Source: Endozoicomonas sp965198415 (GTDB lineage: Bacteria; Pseudomonadota; Gammaproteobacteria; Pseudomonadales; Endozoicomonadaceae). Taken from it: a stretch of 64,000 bases of DNA. Shown in pieces: positions 8,046 through 16,838 of the stretch (the first letter of the stretch is position 1; every line of letters begins with the position of its first letter). The notes under the pieces were generated by a model. That model ran no database searches. It was not told the origin of the DNA and worked only from the letters and a program-made list of their open reading frames with translations. The stretch lies in contig CBDAPN010000031.1 of the NCBI GenBank assembly GCA_965198415.1, positions 186,001 to 250,000 of the forward strand, given 5' to 3'. A program made the translations under genes and the position numbers.

Positions 8046-8070
8046 CAGGTTACAATCAAATTGTAACCTG
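8046..8070. terminator. Hairpin downstream of cydX
   Basis: The perfect 10-bp arms caggttacaa and ttgtaacctg enclose a 5-base loop. It lies 13 bases past the cydX stop codon. The T-rich tract lies on the cydX side, so on the minus strand it precedes the stem; in the plus direction the stem is followed by aaatattttttttc. It may terminate in both directions or protect the 3' end of the cyd transcript. Confidence 0.55.
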
Positions 8071-8082
8071 AAATATTTTTTT

Positions 8083-8202
8083 TCATTCTGATTCATTCGT
8101 TTCATTATCAAAATGATCACAGTGAAATTCGTACCACATCACATTTATGATGCCGAAGGCGCAGGCCAGTAGTACGCCAAGAATCCATGCGAAATACCAC
8201 AT
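8083..8202 (-). CDS. cydX: CydX, small subunit of cytochrome bd oxidase
   Basis: A 39-residue protein starting MWYFAWILGVLLACAFGIIN, the typical CydX start: one membrane helix with the conserved Tyr-Phe-Trp-Leu-Gly pattern, then a short polar tail ending DNETNESE. CydX binds CydA and stabilises the haem-containing oxidase. It begins 10 bp after the cydB stop with a good ribosome site (AAGGAG seven bases before the ATG), which completes a cydABX operon. It is easily missed because of its size. Confidence 0.92.
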   Translation of the reverse strand: MWYFAWILGVLLACAFGIINVMWYEFHCDHFDNETNESE

Positions 8203-8212
8203 TGTTTGCTCC

Positions 8213-9346
8213 TTAATAGAGTGAGTGAGAATTTTGTTCTAATTTCTCGGCAGTCATGCGCCCCCAGAGTTTGTGTACGCACCAGATGGTGTAGCAAAGG
8301 ATGGTGGGAACGAACACGCTGGCGACAGCGGTCATGATGGTTAATGTCATCTGGCTGGAGGTGGAATCCCACATGGTCAGGCTGTACATCGGGTTGGATG
8401 ATGAGGTCAGCACAAAGGGGAACAGGCTAAAGCCCGCCGTCATGATGATCCCTGCCTGCGCCAGTGAGGAGCAGGTGAAGGTGAGGCCGTCGAGTTTGGT
8501 GCCGGAAAGGGCGACTACGCCAAAGCAGCCGAGGAAGCCAAGTACCGGTGCTATCAGCATTGGTGGGTACAGGGTGTAGTTATTGAGCCAGGCGCCGGGT
8601 TCGATGATGACGGTTTTATCAAAGGGGGAAGAGGGAGCGCTGGTGTTAATGACACTGGTGATGAGGTAGCCGTCCATGTTGGCGATCCAGAGTCCGGCTC
8701 CGGCAAAAGCGACAATGGTCAGTATGGCGGCCGCACGGGCAACACTGATGGCACGGTGGCGAATCGGTTCACCGGAGCGCAATTTCTGCCACACAGCACC
8801 CTGCATGGTGAGCATGGCAGCACTCACAACGCCGCACAGCAGCGAGAATGGGTTGAGCAGGTGGAAGAAGGATTCGTTGAAACTGGAGCGCATGAATTCG
8901 TCCAGCTGGAATTCAAAGCCCACAAAGAGGTTGCCAAAGGCCACTCCGAACACTATCGACGGCACAATACCACTGGCAAACAGGCCCCAGTCCCAAGTGT
9001 TTCGCCATTGGGTGTGTGCCAGTTTGGAGCGGTAGTCGAAGGCCATGGGGCGAATCAACAGGGCGAACAGTACCAAAATCATGGCCCAGTAAAAGCCGGA
9101 GAAGGCGGTGGCATACACGATGGGCCAGGCGGCAAACAGTGCTCCGCCGGCGGTGACCAGCCAGACTTGGTTGCCGTCCCAGTGGGGGGCGACGGCGTTA
9201 ATCATGATGCGCCGTTCGGTATCATTTTTGCTCATAAATGGCAGCAGATTGGCGGTGCCGAGGTCGTAGCCGTCTAAAATGGCAAAGCCGATGAACAGCA
9301 CTCCAATGAGAACCCACCAGATAAGTCTTAGAATTTCGTAGTCCAT
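8213..9346 (-). CDS. cydB: Cytochrome bd ubiquinol oxidase subunit II
   Basis: A 377-aa integral membrane protein (E. coli CydB is 379 aa). CydB pairs with CydA in the inner membrane oxidase that passes electrons from quinol to oxygen with high oxygen affinity. Recognisable family text includes the start LRLIWWVLIGVLFIGFAILDGYD, here split as LIWWVLIGVLF and FAILDGYDLG, and NAVAPHWDGNQVWLV. The ATG is preceded by GAGGAG and lies 9 bp after cydA. A decayed partial copy of this gene lies at 7842-7992. Confidence 0.96.
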   Translation of the reverse strand: MDYEILRLIWWVLIGVLFIGFAILDGYDLGTANLLPFMSKNDTERRIMINAVAPHWDGNQVWLVTAGGALFAAWPIVYATAFSGFYWAMILVLFALLIRPMAFDYRSKLAHTQWRNTWDWGLFASGIVPSIVFGVAFGNLFVGFEFQLDEFMRSSFNESFFHLLNPFSLLCGVVSAAMLTMQGAVWQKLRSGEPIRHRAISVARAAAILTIVAFAGAGLWIANMDGYLITSVINTSAPSSPFDKTVIIEPGAWLNNYTLYPPMLIAPVLGFLGCFGVVALSGTKLDGLTFTCSSLAQAGIIMTAGFSLFPFVLTSSSNPMYSLTMWDSTSSQMTLTIMTAVASVFVPTILCYTIWCVHKLWGRMTAEKLEQNSHSLY

Positions 9347-9355
9347 GGCGACTCC

Positions 9356-10948
9356 TCACGCTTGTCCTGTCAGGCTTCTGTTGTCAAGGCCCATAACCGG
9401 CGTTTGCTCAAAGTGGTAGCGCCCTGTGTGCAGGCTACTGGGGCCTTTTTTGGCAAATTTCACCATCAGCCACACTTCCACAATGGCGAAGATGGTGTAA
9501 AACACTGTGAAGCCGGCAATGCTCAGGTAGAGGTCGCTGACGGTGCGTGAAGAGGCCGACAGGTAGGTGGGTAGTATTCCTGAGATAGACCACGGCTGAC
9601 GCCCAAATTCCGCCACAAACCAGCCCATTTCGCAGGCGATAAACGGCAGTGGCAGTGCGTACAGGCAGAGCTTGAGGAAGAAGCGGCTTTTGTACTCGTT
9701 GCGCCGGGCAGTTTTGACAAAGGCGGTCACCAACAGTAGCAGCATCAGCACGCCGCAGCCCACCATAATCCTGAAGGCAAAGAACAGCGGCCATACCGTC
9801 GGAATGGCTTCTTCGGCGGCTTTTCGGATCATCGTGTCGGTGGCGGAGGGGATGTCGTTGGTGTAGCGGCTCAGCAACAGGCCGTAACCAAGGTCGTCCA
9901 CCACTTCGTTGAAGGCTGCGCGGTTTTGCGGGGTGTCTTCTCCGTTTTTCAGCTTTTGCAGCAGTTCGTAGGCTTTCATACCGCTTTTGATGCGGACAAT
10001 TTTGTTCTCAATGAGGTCTTTGATGCCGAGCACTTCTTCGTTGGTTGAGCGGGTGGCAATAAGGCCCATGAGGTACGGGATTTTAATGGCGTATTCGGTG
10101 TGCATTTTTTCCTGGTTCGGCAGGCCAATGACTGTGAAAGGTGCCGGGGCCGGGTGGGTGTTCCATTCGGCTTCGATGGCTGCGAGTTTCACTTCCTGCA
10201 CATCGCCCATTTCATAGCCGGACTCGTCACCAAGCAAAATGGTCGACAGTATGGCGGCCAGACCAAAGCCGCAGGCAACGGCAAAGGAGCGGCGGGCAAA
10301 GCCAATATCGCGGTTATTTAACAAGTAGTAAGCGGAGATGGAGAGCACGAAAATAGCACCGGTGGTATAACCCGCCGCTACGGTGTGAATGAATTTGACC
10401 TGAGCTACCGGGTTAAAAATCAGGTCGCTAAAGCTGGACATCTCCATGCGCATGGTTTCGTAGTTGAAGTGTGCGCCTACCGGGTTTTGCATCCAGGCGT
10501 TGGCGATGAGAATCCACAGCGCCGAGAGGTTCGTGCCGATGGCCATTAGCCATGTGCAGGTCAAGTGCTGGACTCTGCTGAGCCGGTCCCAGCCAAAGAA
10601 GAACATACCTACGAAGGTGGATTCGAGGAAGAAGGCCATCAGCGCTTCAATGGCGAGGGGGGCACCAAAAATATCGCCGACGTAATGGGAGTAGTAGGAC
10701 CAGTTGGTACCAAACTGGAACTCCATGGTCAGACCCGTGGCGACACCAATGGCAAAGTTTATACCAAACAGCTTGCCCCAGAATCGGGTCATGTCCTTGT
10801 AAATTTGCTTGCCCGTCATGACGTAGACGGATTCCATAATAGCAAGCATGAACGTCATACCCAGCGTGAGCGGTACGAACAGGAAATGATAAAGTGCAGT
10901 GATCGCAAACTGAAAACGTGAGAGATCTATGACTTCGTCCAGAATCAT
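9356..10948 (-). CDS. cydA: Cytochrome bd ubiquinol oxidase subunit I
   Basis: A 530-aa haem-binding subunit. Visible features are the axial His21 in TALYHFLFVPLTLG (His19 in E. coli), the second haem His in KFIHTVAAGYTTG, the conserved block GYEMGDVQEVKLAAIEAEW, the FAFRIMVGCGVLML helix with the methionine ligand, and GRQPWSISGILPTYLS. The long Q-loop (about residues 250-380, with LGYGLLLSRYTNDI) marks the E. coli-like long type. The start has a strong ribosome site (GGAGGAG, about four bases before the ATG). It is the first gene of the operon; regulation by oxygen is expected from the family, but no FNR or ArcA site could be identified with confidence upstream. Confidence 0.97.
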   Translation of the reverse strand: MILDEVIDLSRFQFAITALYHFLFVPLTLGMTFMLAIMESVYVMTGKQIYKDMTRFWGKLFGINFAIGVATGLTMEFQFGTNWSYYSHYVGDIFGAPLAIEALMAFFLESTFVGMFFFGWDRLSRVQHLTCTWLMAIGTNLSALWILIANAWMQNPVGAHFNYETMRMEMSSFSDLIFNPVAQVKFIHTVAAGYTTGAIFVLSISAYYLLNNRDIGFARRSFAVACGFGLAAILSTILLGDESGYEMGDVQEVKLAAIEAEWNTHPAPAPFTVIGLPNQEKMHTEYAIKIPYLMGLIATRSTNEEVLGIKDLIENKIVRIKSGMKAYELLQKLKNGEDTPQNRAAFNEVVDDLGYGLLLSRYTNDIPSATDTMIRKAAEEAIPTVWPLFFAFRIMVGCGVLMLLLLVTAFVKTARRNEYKSRFFLKLCLYALPLPFIACEMGWFVAEFGRQPWSISGILPTYLSASSRTVSDLYLSIAGFTVFYTIFAIVEVWLMVKFAKKGPSSLHTGRYHFEQTPVMGLDNRSLTGQA

Positions 10949-11311
10949 GAGACTCCTCCATATAAGATTTCTTAATCAGCCTGGCAAATGCAGCATAGAA
11001 CGTAATCCTGAATTAAGCCAATGCCTTGGTGTTGCAGGGCTAAAACCTGAACGTTGGTGGCATTTGCACAGGTACTTAAGTTGGTTGGATTCGTGCGCTG
11101 GAGCGAGCCTGAGCAATAGTTAAAACGATACGATAGTACCTTTTGCCGTGGATTCAGGTCTATTTCGGTATACCGCAAACCTTGTCTCTACTCATCCGTT
11201 ATCAAACCCATAAATAAACGACGAAGGTTTAGATCTTGTCCAAAGTGGCAACGGGTCAATGCTCTAAATACGTAAGGTATTTGCGACGGGTTCATACTCG
11301 GCTGATAGCTC
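10949..11311. other. Intergenic region upstream of cydA
   Basis: This 363-bp stretch should contain the cydA promoter on the minus strand. I see no supported open frame and no palindrome matching the FNR consensus. The only firm signal is the GGAGGAG ribosome site next to the cydA start. Confidence 0.5.
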
Positions 11312-13225
11312 TCAACGTGCAATGGCCTTTTTGGCATTGTAAAGGTCGATTTGCCAGCGCTCTCTGGCTTGGGGAACTTCCAGCGAGGCCGTGTTATCCA
11401 GCGAAAAGCTGGCGCTTAACGGGGTCTCGTAGCGGGCTATGAATTGCAGTCGTTCCAGGCTGGCATTGTAGGTTTTTACCAGAAAGTTAATGGTCTGATC
11501 GCTCAGGGGAACCCGATAGTAGCGAACCAGGTTTTGAGCCAGCTTTTCGGCGCTGGTGGCCAAATTTTTTTCCACCGCACCGGCCATGGCTTCCCCCCAG
11601 TTGGCTTTGGTGTGGGCGCTGGTGCCAGGCTCAATGTTGGCCAGACTGATGGCGTTGGCGCTCTCGATTGCCCGTTGAATCTGCGGGTCACGCAGGGGGA
11701 TGAAAGGGTCGAGCAAGGTGGCAATCTCAATGGCGATGTCCCGGGCGTGGGCTTCGGTCAGGGTGACTTTTGCGTTGCGGGTTGAGTTTTCTGCTGCGCT
11801 GGCCGGGTGCTCATAAGACTCCGTCAGGTAGTTTAAAATGTGTCGCACCACCCCGGCTTTGTCCTCTTCGGTGAGGGCGATGGTTTGCTCAGAAATGGTG
11901 AGGCTGCGTTTAAGGTTTTCGTTGTTTTGGTTTTGGTATTTGCTGGAGAGTTTTTGCCAGTTTTTTAACGCCCGTTTTAACATTAGGCTGTCCCGCCCCT
12001 GCTTTAGGTAGGCTCGGTGGCTTTCGTTGTAGATCTGCAGCGCTTTTTCCAGCTGCTGGCTTTTAGTGGTCAGGGTGAGCAGGTGCTTTTTGCTGCCTTT
12101 GAGGGCTGCTAGCTGACGGCTCTGGCGCACCTGCTGGCTCAGGGTTTCCATGGATTGCGTGGCAATGGTCAGCAGTTTTTGGGTGCTCAATCCGTTACCG
12201 CTGCCAATGTCTGAGGGAATGCCAATGTTATTGAGGTAGGTGGTCAGTGCTTTTAGGCGTGAGTAGACTCTGGCACGGCTGATACGCAGGTCGTTACGCT
12301 CTTCTTCGAGCTTATCAAGGGCGCGGGCCAGATCCCAGTGGCCGGTGTATTCGATCTTCAGGTAGGCGATTTCCCGGCCGCAAATCAGCTCAAAGCAGAG
12401 GGTGAGCATCTCTTCCACATCGTGCAGGGTCATCAGGTTTTCGTTGTCTTCTTCAATGGCAGAGAGGATGCGCTCAATAAACAGCGCCTCGCGCTTTTGC
12501 CCATGATGTGGGCGGGCGACGATGCCCTGAAGGCGTTTTTTCAGGGCATCGGCGGTTCTTGGGTGGTTTTCGTTCAGGGTTTGGAAGGCTTTTTCTGCCG
12601 CTTCGCTGGCCTCGTTGATGACATCCTGCATGCGGTTGTACAGACCGGCGTGGCGAAAAATCTCGATACGCTCCGCCTGTTTGGCCAGCGTCTCATTGCC
12701 GGTCAGGTCTTCTATGGCGGTGGCGACCCACTCGGGGCCGAGGTCCAGTTTACGCAGTAGAATCCCCGCTGAGTGAATGCGGCGCTGCTCTTCGCTCATG
12801 TTGGCCTGACCTAGGTCGCGAACTTGGTAAATCAGCTCCGGTATCTGGTCGATCAGTTTGAGACGGTTACTGCGAGCTATTTTCTGCTGTCTGCCATGGG
12901 TCATGTTGTGGAACAGGCGATACCCGACGCCAAGGGCAACCGCAATGATGGAGTAGCCAACAAAGTAGAAGGCTCTTTCCAGAGGCATGATGTCACCGTA
13001 GGCGAAATAATAGCCACAATAGGCGGCCAACAGAGTGACGGGGCCTGCTGTCCAGGCGTATTGCAGCAACGTGACGCTCCACGGCTCTTGCTGTGATACC
13101 CGGGCAAACTTTTCAAACCAGCGTTGATCACGCCCTTCAAGTTGCAGATCAATGCTATCGAGCTTTTTTTTGGATGACTCAGAGGCGTTTGAAGTACGGT
13201 TATTGAGGCCCGAACCTTGCACCAT
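11312..13225 (-). CDS. Unrecognised inner-membrane protein with large cytoplasmic coiled-coil part
   Basis: A 637-aa protein I cannot assign to a family. It has a polar N-terminus (1-50), two membrane helices at about 53-76 and 86-105, then about 530 mostly helical, highly charged residues with heptad-like stretches (about 150-450). There is no Walker motif, HTH or obvious catalytic signature. The topology suggests an anchored scaffold or sensor with both ends in the cytoplasm. It stands between cydA (363 bp downstream of its stop) and a diguanylate cyclase (204 bp upstream), all on the same strand but too far apart to call an operon. Composition is like the neighbours, so it is probably a normal lineage gene. 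Confidence 0.75.
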   Translation of the reverse strand: MVQGSGLNNRTSNASESSKKKLDSIDLQLEGRDQRWFEKFARVSQQEPWSVTLLQYAWTAGPVTLLAAYCGYYFAYGDIMPLERAFYFVGYSIIAVALGVGYRLFHNMTHGRQQKIARSNRLKLIDQIPELIYQVRDLGQANMSEEQRRIHSAGILLRKLDLGPEWVATAIEDLTGNETLAKQAERIEIFRHAGLYNRMQDVINEASEAAEKAFQTLNENHPRTADALKKRLQGIVARPHHGQKREALFIERILSAIEEDNENLMTLHDVEEMLTLCFELICGREIAYLKIEYTGHWDLARALDKLEEERNDLRISRARVYSRLKALTTYLNNIGIPSDIGSGNGLSTQKLLTIATQSMETLSQQVRQSRQLAALKGSKKHLLTLTTKSQQLEKALQIYNESHRAYLKQGRDSLMLKRALKNWQKLSSKYQNQNNENLKRSLTISEQTIALTEEDKAGVVRHILNYLTESYEHPASAAENSTRNAKVTLTEAHARDIAIEIATLLDPFIPLRDPQIQRAIESANAISLANIEPGTSAHTKANWGEAMAGAVEKNLATSAEKLAQNLVRYYRVPLSDQTINFLVKTYNASLERLQFIARYETPLSASFSLDNTASLEVPQARERWQIDLYNAKKAIAR

Positions 13226-13429
13226 GTTGGGTAAACCTTACGCAGGGAGGAAAGTTAATCGGCGAATTATAAAGATATATCGTGCCTTGCTGATAGCAGA
13301 ACAGAGTTAAAAACGGTTGTTTTTTTGTGAGTCCTTAGTACCGGTGGGTACTGCAAATCGTAGGGTTCAAACTAAACCCTACTGCTACTCAGTCTCACGG
13401 CCACCTATTAATCGGTGCATGGCTCTTAG

Positions 13430-15583
13430 CTATGAATTGGTTGGCAGTCGAGCGTCGAGCTTGTTGGTGCTAATGGAGGTGCGGTTTTCGCCTGCTTTTT
13501 TGGCCTGGTACATCGCTTTGTCAGCCTCATCAATGATTCGTTCCAAAGTAGGTGCTGCACGGGAGAGGGCTGCAATGCCAATGCTCACGGTAATGGATTG
13601 GCTGGCGTAATGACAGGCAATGGTGCGTCGAATGCGTTCAGCAACCCGAAAAGCCTGCCCGACTTCGGTGTTGGGCAGCAGGGCCACAAACTCATCTCCG
13701 CCGTAGCGCCCAAGCAGGTCTTCTTGTCGCAGTGTGGTGCGGCATAGGTAGGCTGTTTTTTTCAGTATTTCATCGCCGGTGTTGTGGCCATAGCGGTCGT
13801 TTATCTGTTTGAAGTTATCAATGTCCATAAAAATAACGCAGCATGGCTCTGTGGTTTTTATGTGGCTGGCCACTGTGAGATCGGCTTCGTGGCAAAATGC
13901 CTCCTTATTTAGTAATCCGGTTAGCCCGTCAAGGCAGGCCTGCTGTTGCCAGTACAACAACTGCCGGTTGGTCTGAAACAGGGTGCTGGCGTGGCTGCTA
14001 ATGTCGCTGGCGGTTTGCCAGATAGCGGGGTTGCGATGCTGTCTTGATGGCACCAAAACAATCAGAATTTTCTCGTCCGCTCCAATATCCATTGGAAATG
14101 CCCAGTAGGCGTTACCATAACTGTCTTTAAAACATAGGTTGGTTTTGCTATCAAAAGTGATGATGCTGAGTAAGTCCTTTTCCAGCATGGTCAACTGTTT
14201 TGCCAGAGTGCCTGCGCTTTTTTCGTAGTCGCTGTTTTCACCAATGATCAGATGCCACTGCCCTTGACGGTAGCAGAGGATGATGGATGGAAGGTTTGGC
14301 AAAACATCAGCAAATACGGCTAATACCCGTTGGCAAAGGTTGGCAGTGGGCAGTGGTGCGTTGGGTGGCTGCAGGTGCTTGCGCAGGGCCGATTCAAAGA
14401 TGCGTCGATTACAGTTGTTTGGCGCAACGGCGCTGATGGAGAGCGTATGTTGTAGGTTTTGTCGGTGGATGTACCAGTAAATCAGTGGCAGCAGGGCACC
14501 GTGAAGCGCAACTGGCACCAGTTGCATAAAAGAGAGCTGAGGCCAGTTTTGTGTGTTCACAGTCCAACCAAGCAGCAACAGCAAGGTCAGTGAGCAAGGT
14601 ATTGTGATCTTTGCCGGTTGCAGCCCGTTATAGAGGCAATAAGCCATGGCCGCTGTTACCACCGCAAGGGTGCACAACAGAGCGATAGCAACCAGTTTTA
14701 CGGTGAATGTGATGGCTAAAACAGAGGTGGTGAGGCTAACGGCGTAAATCGTCAGCGCGGTAGTAACTGCGCTCAAAGAGAGGATCAACCGATCGAGCTT
14801 AGGCGCATAGACCGGTAATAAAGCTAACGGACGGTAGCAGAAAATACCGCTTAAAAATACAACTATTGTCGTTAAAAATAACCAAAGGAGGGGGCTGCCA
14901 AGCCACGGCATAATCCGAAAAATATCGCCTTCCCATACTAGGGTTAACGTGTTTGCCGCCAGCGTGTGCACGATCATTAAATAGAATTCGGCGGTCTTAT
15001 TTTTAACGGCCTGAGCAATCACAAAAATGAGGCTGATAATGAGCAGGGTTTGAATGGAGCTCAGGGCGCTTTGTTGCAGGCTGAAGGTTTCGTAGTATTT
15101 CATCGCCGGCCACAGCTTGGTTTGCAGGTGGTCAAGAGCGCCGGGTTGATGGCGGAGGTAGTACGTTCGGGTTTTCCCCGGCGGAACGTTCAGTGCCAGT
15201 GTGTTGGGTGCCATGCCCAAGTGGTCGCCGTCGGTACCCATTTTTCTCAGCTGATAGCCGCCATTTGATGGGATGAATACATCCAGTTTTTGGTGGGGAG
15301 TCTGAGGAAAAACCAGCAGCCAGTGACCGAAAGAGTCGTTTGGCCAGTTGACATCCAGTTGATACCAGTCGCTGTTTTGGGTGGACTGCGAGGAGCTGAA
15401 TATATGCCGGGGGGCGTCTACCGCTTTGAGTTGCAGGTTGGTAATCGGGTCTTCGCCGCTCAAAATGATCGGGTTGGCAAGCAGTGCAGCGGGGCAAATA
15501 AAGAGAGCCAGTAGTAAAAATCCCCAGCTGTTCATTAGCCGATGGGTAAGTCGTGGATAATTGTGTTGGTCAGTTCGTAGCAT
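13430..15583 (-). CDS. 7TMR-DISM diguanylate cyclase (GGDEF)
   Basis: A 717-aa membrane sensor. An N-terminal signal peptide is followed by a periplasmic part of about 150 residues like the 7TMR-DISMED2 domain, about seven membrane helices (about residues 180-385), a linker region with GAF-like features (about 430-545) and a C-terminal GGDEF domain. The active-site motif is RYGGDEF with GGDEF at 628-632, and an RxxD inhibitory site (RQED) stands at 619-622, five residues before it. It should therefore make cyclic di-GMP from two GTP and be inhibited by its product. An extracellular sugar-like ligand is the general expectation for DISMED2; the actual ligand is unknown. No EAL domain is present. 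Confidence 0.92.
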   Translation of the reverse strand: MLRTDQHNYPRLTHRLMNSWGFLLLALFICPAALLANPIILSGEDPITNLQLKAVDAPRHIFSSSQSTQNSDWYQLDVNWPNDSFGHWLLVFPQTPHQKLDVFIPSNGGYQLRKMGTDGDHLGMAPNTLALNVPPGKTRTYYLRHQPGALDHLQTKLWPAMKYYETFSLQQSALSSIQTLLIISLIFVIAQAVKNKTAEFYLMIVHTLAANTLTLVWEGDIFRIMPWLGSPLLWLFLTTIVVFLSGIFCYRPLALLPVYAPKLDRLILSLSAVTTALTIYAVSLTTSVLAITFTVKLVAIALLCTLAVVTAAMAYCLYNGLQPAKITIPCSLTLLLLLGWTVNTQNWPQLSFMQLVPVALHGALLPLIYWYIHRQNLQHTLSISAVAPNNCNRRIFESALRKHLQPPNAPLPTANLCQRVLAVFADVLPNLPSIILCYRQGQWHLIIGENSDYEKSAGTLAKQLTMLEKDLLSIITFDSKTNLCFKDSYGNAYWAFPMDIGADEKILIVLVPSRQHRNPAIWQTASDISSHASTLFQTNRQLLYWQQQACLDGLTGLLNKEAFCHEADLTVASHIKTTEPCCVIFMDIDNFKQINDRYGHNTGDEILKKTAYLCRTTLRQEDLLGRYGGDEFVALLPNTEVGQAFRVAERIRRTIACHYASQSITVSIGIAALSRAAPTLERIIDEADKAMYQAKKAGENRTSISTNKLDARLPTNS

Positions 15584-15841
15584 CGTCTTCCTTAACTTGA
15601 CATCAGGTTCCGGTATAGTTGCCCGAAGCTCGCTCAGGTCTTACTCCTGAAGCGAAACAGTCTGATACAGTAGCGACGTTAAAGCATACTGTCGCTGTTC
15701 TGAGGAATTGTTATTTTCAGCGCATTTTACGACAGTTACATGATAATAAGCCAGCAATTAACGTTGTTGCTGTACTTTTCTTTATTGTGCAGGCTTGAGT
15801 TGTTCAAAAGATAAACTGCTGCCGCGCTGAGTCGTCGCGGC
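15584..15841. other. Intergenic stretch without visible gene
   Basis: This 258-bp stretch lies between the ATP-grasp gene end and the diguanylate cyclase start. It probably contains the diguanylate cyclase promoter on the minus strand. I see no open frame, RNA gene or strong terminator in it. Confidence 0.35.
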
Positions 15842-16825
15842 TTAAAAATGATGCATGGAAAAAGTGACGCGCTCCTGAATGGGCAGGTCGTGGTGGTGCA
15901 GCGCTTCAATGGTCTTCAGCCGTGGCTCAATGCCTTGTCCGTTGGCGATCTGGATGGCCAGCCCAGGGCGGGCGTTGAGCTCAAGGATGAGCGGGCCAAG
16001 GTTTTTATCCAGCACCAGATCGACGCCTAAATAACCCAGTTGAGTCATCTCGTAACAGGCTGAACAGAGGCTGAGAATTTTGTGCCAGTGGGGTACGGTC
16101 AGTTGAGAAAAGTCAGAGCCGGTATCCGGGTGTCGGCTCAATGGGCGGTTGAACTGAACGCTGTGCAGGCTATGGCCTGTGGCAATGTCTAGCCCAACCC
16201 CGACGGCGCCCTGATGTAAATTGGCCTTGCCATCTGAGGCTCTGGTGGCCAGGCGCATCATGGCCATCACCGGAAAACCGCGAAACACAATGACCCGAAT
16301 GTCTGGTACGCCTTCAAAGCTGTAGTTATTAAACATTGGGTCTGCCACTACCAGATCTTCAATCACCACCACATCGCTCTGGCCGCCCAGGCTGTAGAGC
16401 CCGCCGAGAATATTCGATACATCCCGACTGACGGCCGCCAGAGATAAGTGTTCACCGCTGGCTTTGACGAAGTAGTCGCCATCGCGCTCGTTAATGACCA
16501 AAATGCCTTTACCACCGCTACCTTTGGCGGGCTTGATGACAAACTGTTGCAAAGGTTTCAGGATGCTTTCGAGCTTGCGGATGTCCGACTGGTATTCAAT
16601 GACGCCGATCAGTTTTGGCACATCCACTCCGGCTTTTTCAGCCATGCGCTTGGTGGTCAGTTTGTCGTCAACCAGAGGCAGCAGACGCCTTGGGTTGTAC
16701 CGGGAGATGTAGTCCAGGTTACGGCTGTTCATGCTGAGGGTTCCAGCGGCACGCAGCTGCGCCGGAGTGATGATTGAGCATTTATTCAGGAAATTACGGA
16801 AAAAGTTGCCGCCAAGCCATCCCAT
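15842..16825 (-). CDS. RimK-like ATP-grasp ligase (alpha-L-glutamate ligase-like)
   Basis: A 327-aa ATP-grasp enzyme. It has the nucleotide-binding glycine loop FVIKPAKGSGGKGI (about 95-108) and the metal-binding end LILELNARPGLAIQIANG (about 276-293). Family members related to RimK join an amino acid, typically glutamate, to an acceptor through an acyl-phosphate; the acceptor here is unknown. It is the last gene of a three-gene operon, 13 bp after the 7TM transglutaminase-like gene. The trio occurs together in many gammaproteobacteria (family knowledge), which suggests a shared peptide-modification task at the inner membrane. Confidence 0.88.
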   Translation of the reverse strand: MGWLGGNFFRNFLNKCSIITPAQLRAAGTLSMNSRNLDYISRYNPRRLLPLVDDKLTTKRMAEKAGVDVPKLIGVIEYQSDIRKLESILKPLQQFVIKPAKGSGGKGILVINERDGDYFVKASGEHLSLAAVSRDVSNILGGLYSLGGQSDVVVIEDLVVADPMFNNYSFEGVPDIRVIVFRGFPVMAMMRLATRASDGKANLHQGAVGVGLDIATGHSLHSVQFNRPLSRHPDTGSDFSQLTVPHWHKILSLCSACYEMTQLGYLGVDLVLDKNLGPLILELNARPGLAIQIANGQGIEPRLKTIEALHHHDLPIQERVTFSMHHF

Positions 16826-16838
16826 GGGTAAACCGCCT

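Noticed and set aside
10949..11311. Possible FNR or ArcA site before cydA
   Set aside because: I looked for a TTGAT-N4-ATCAA palindrome and found none that fits; regulation by these proteins would rest on analogy only.
15599..15621. TTGACA followed by TATAGT as a promoter
   Set aside because: The spacing is only 11 bases and the orientation is opposite to both neighbouring genes.
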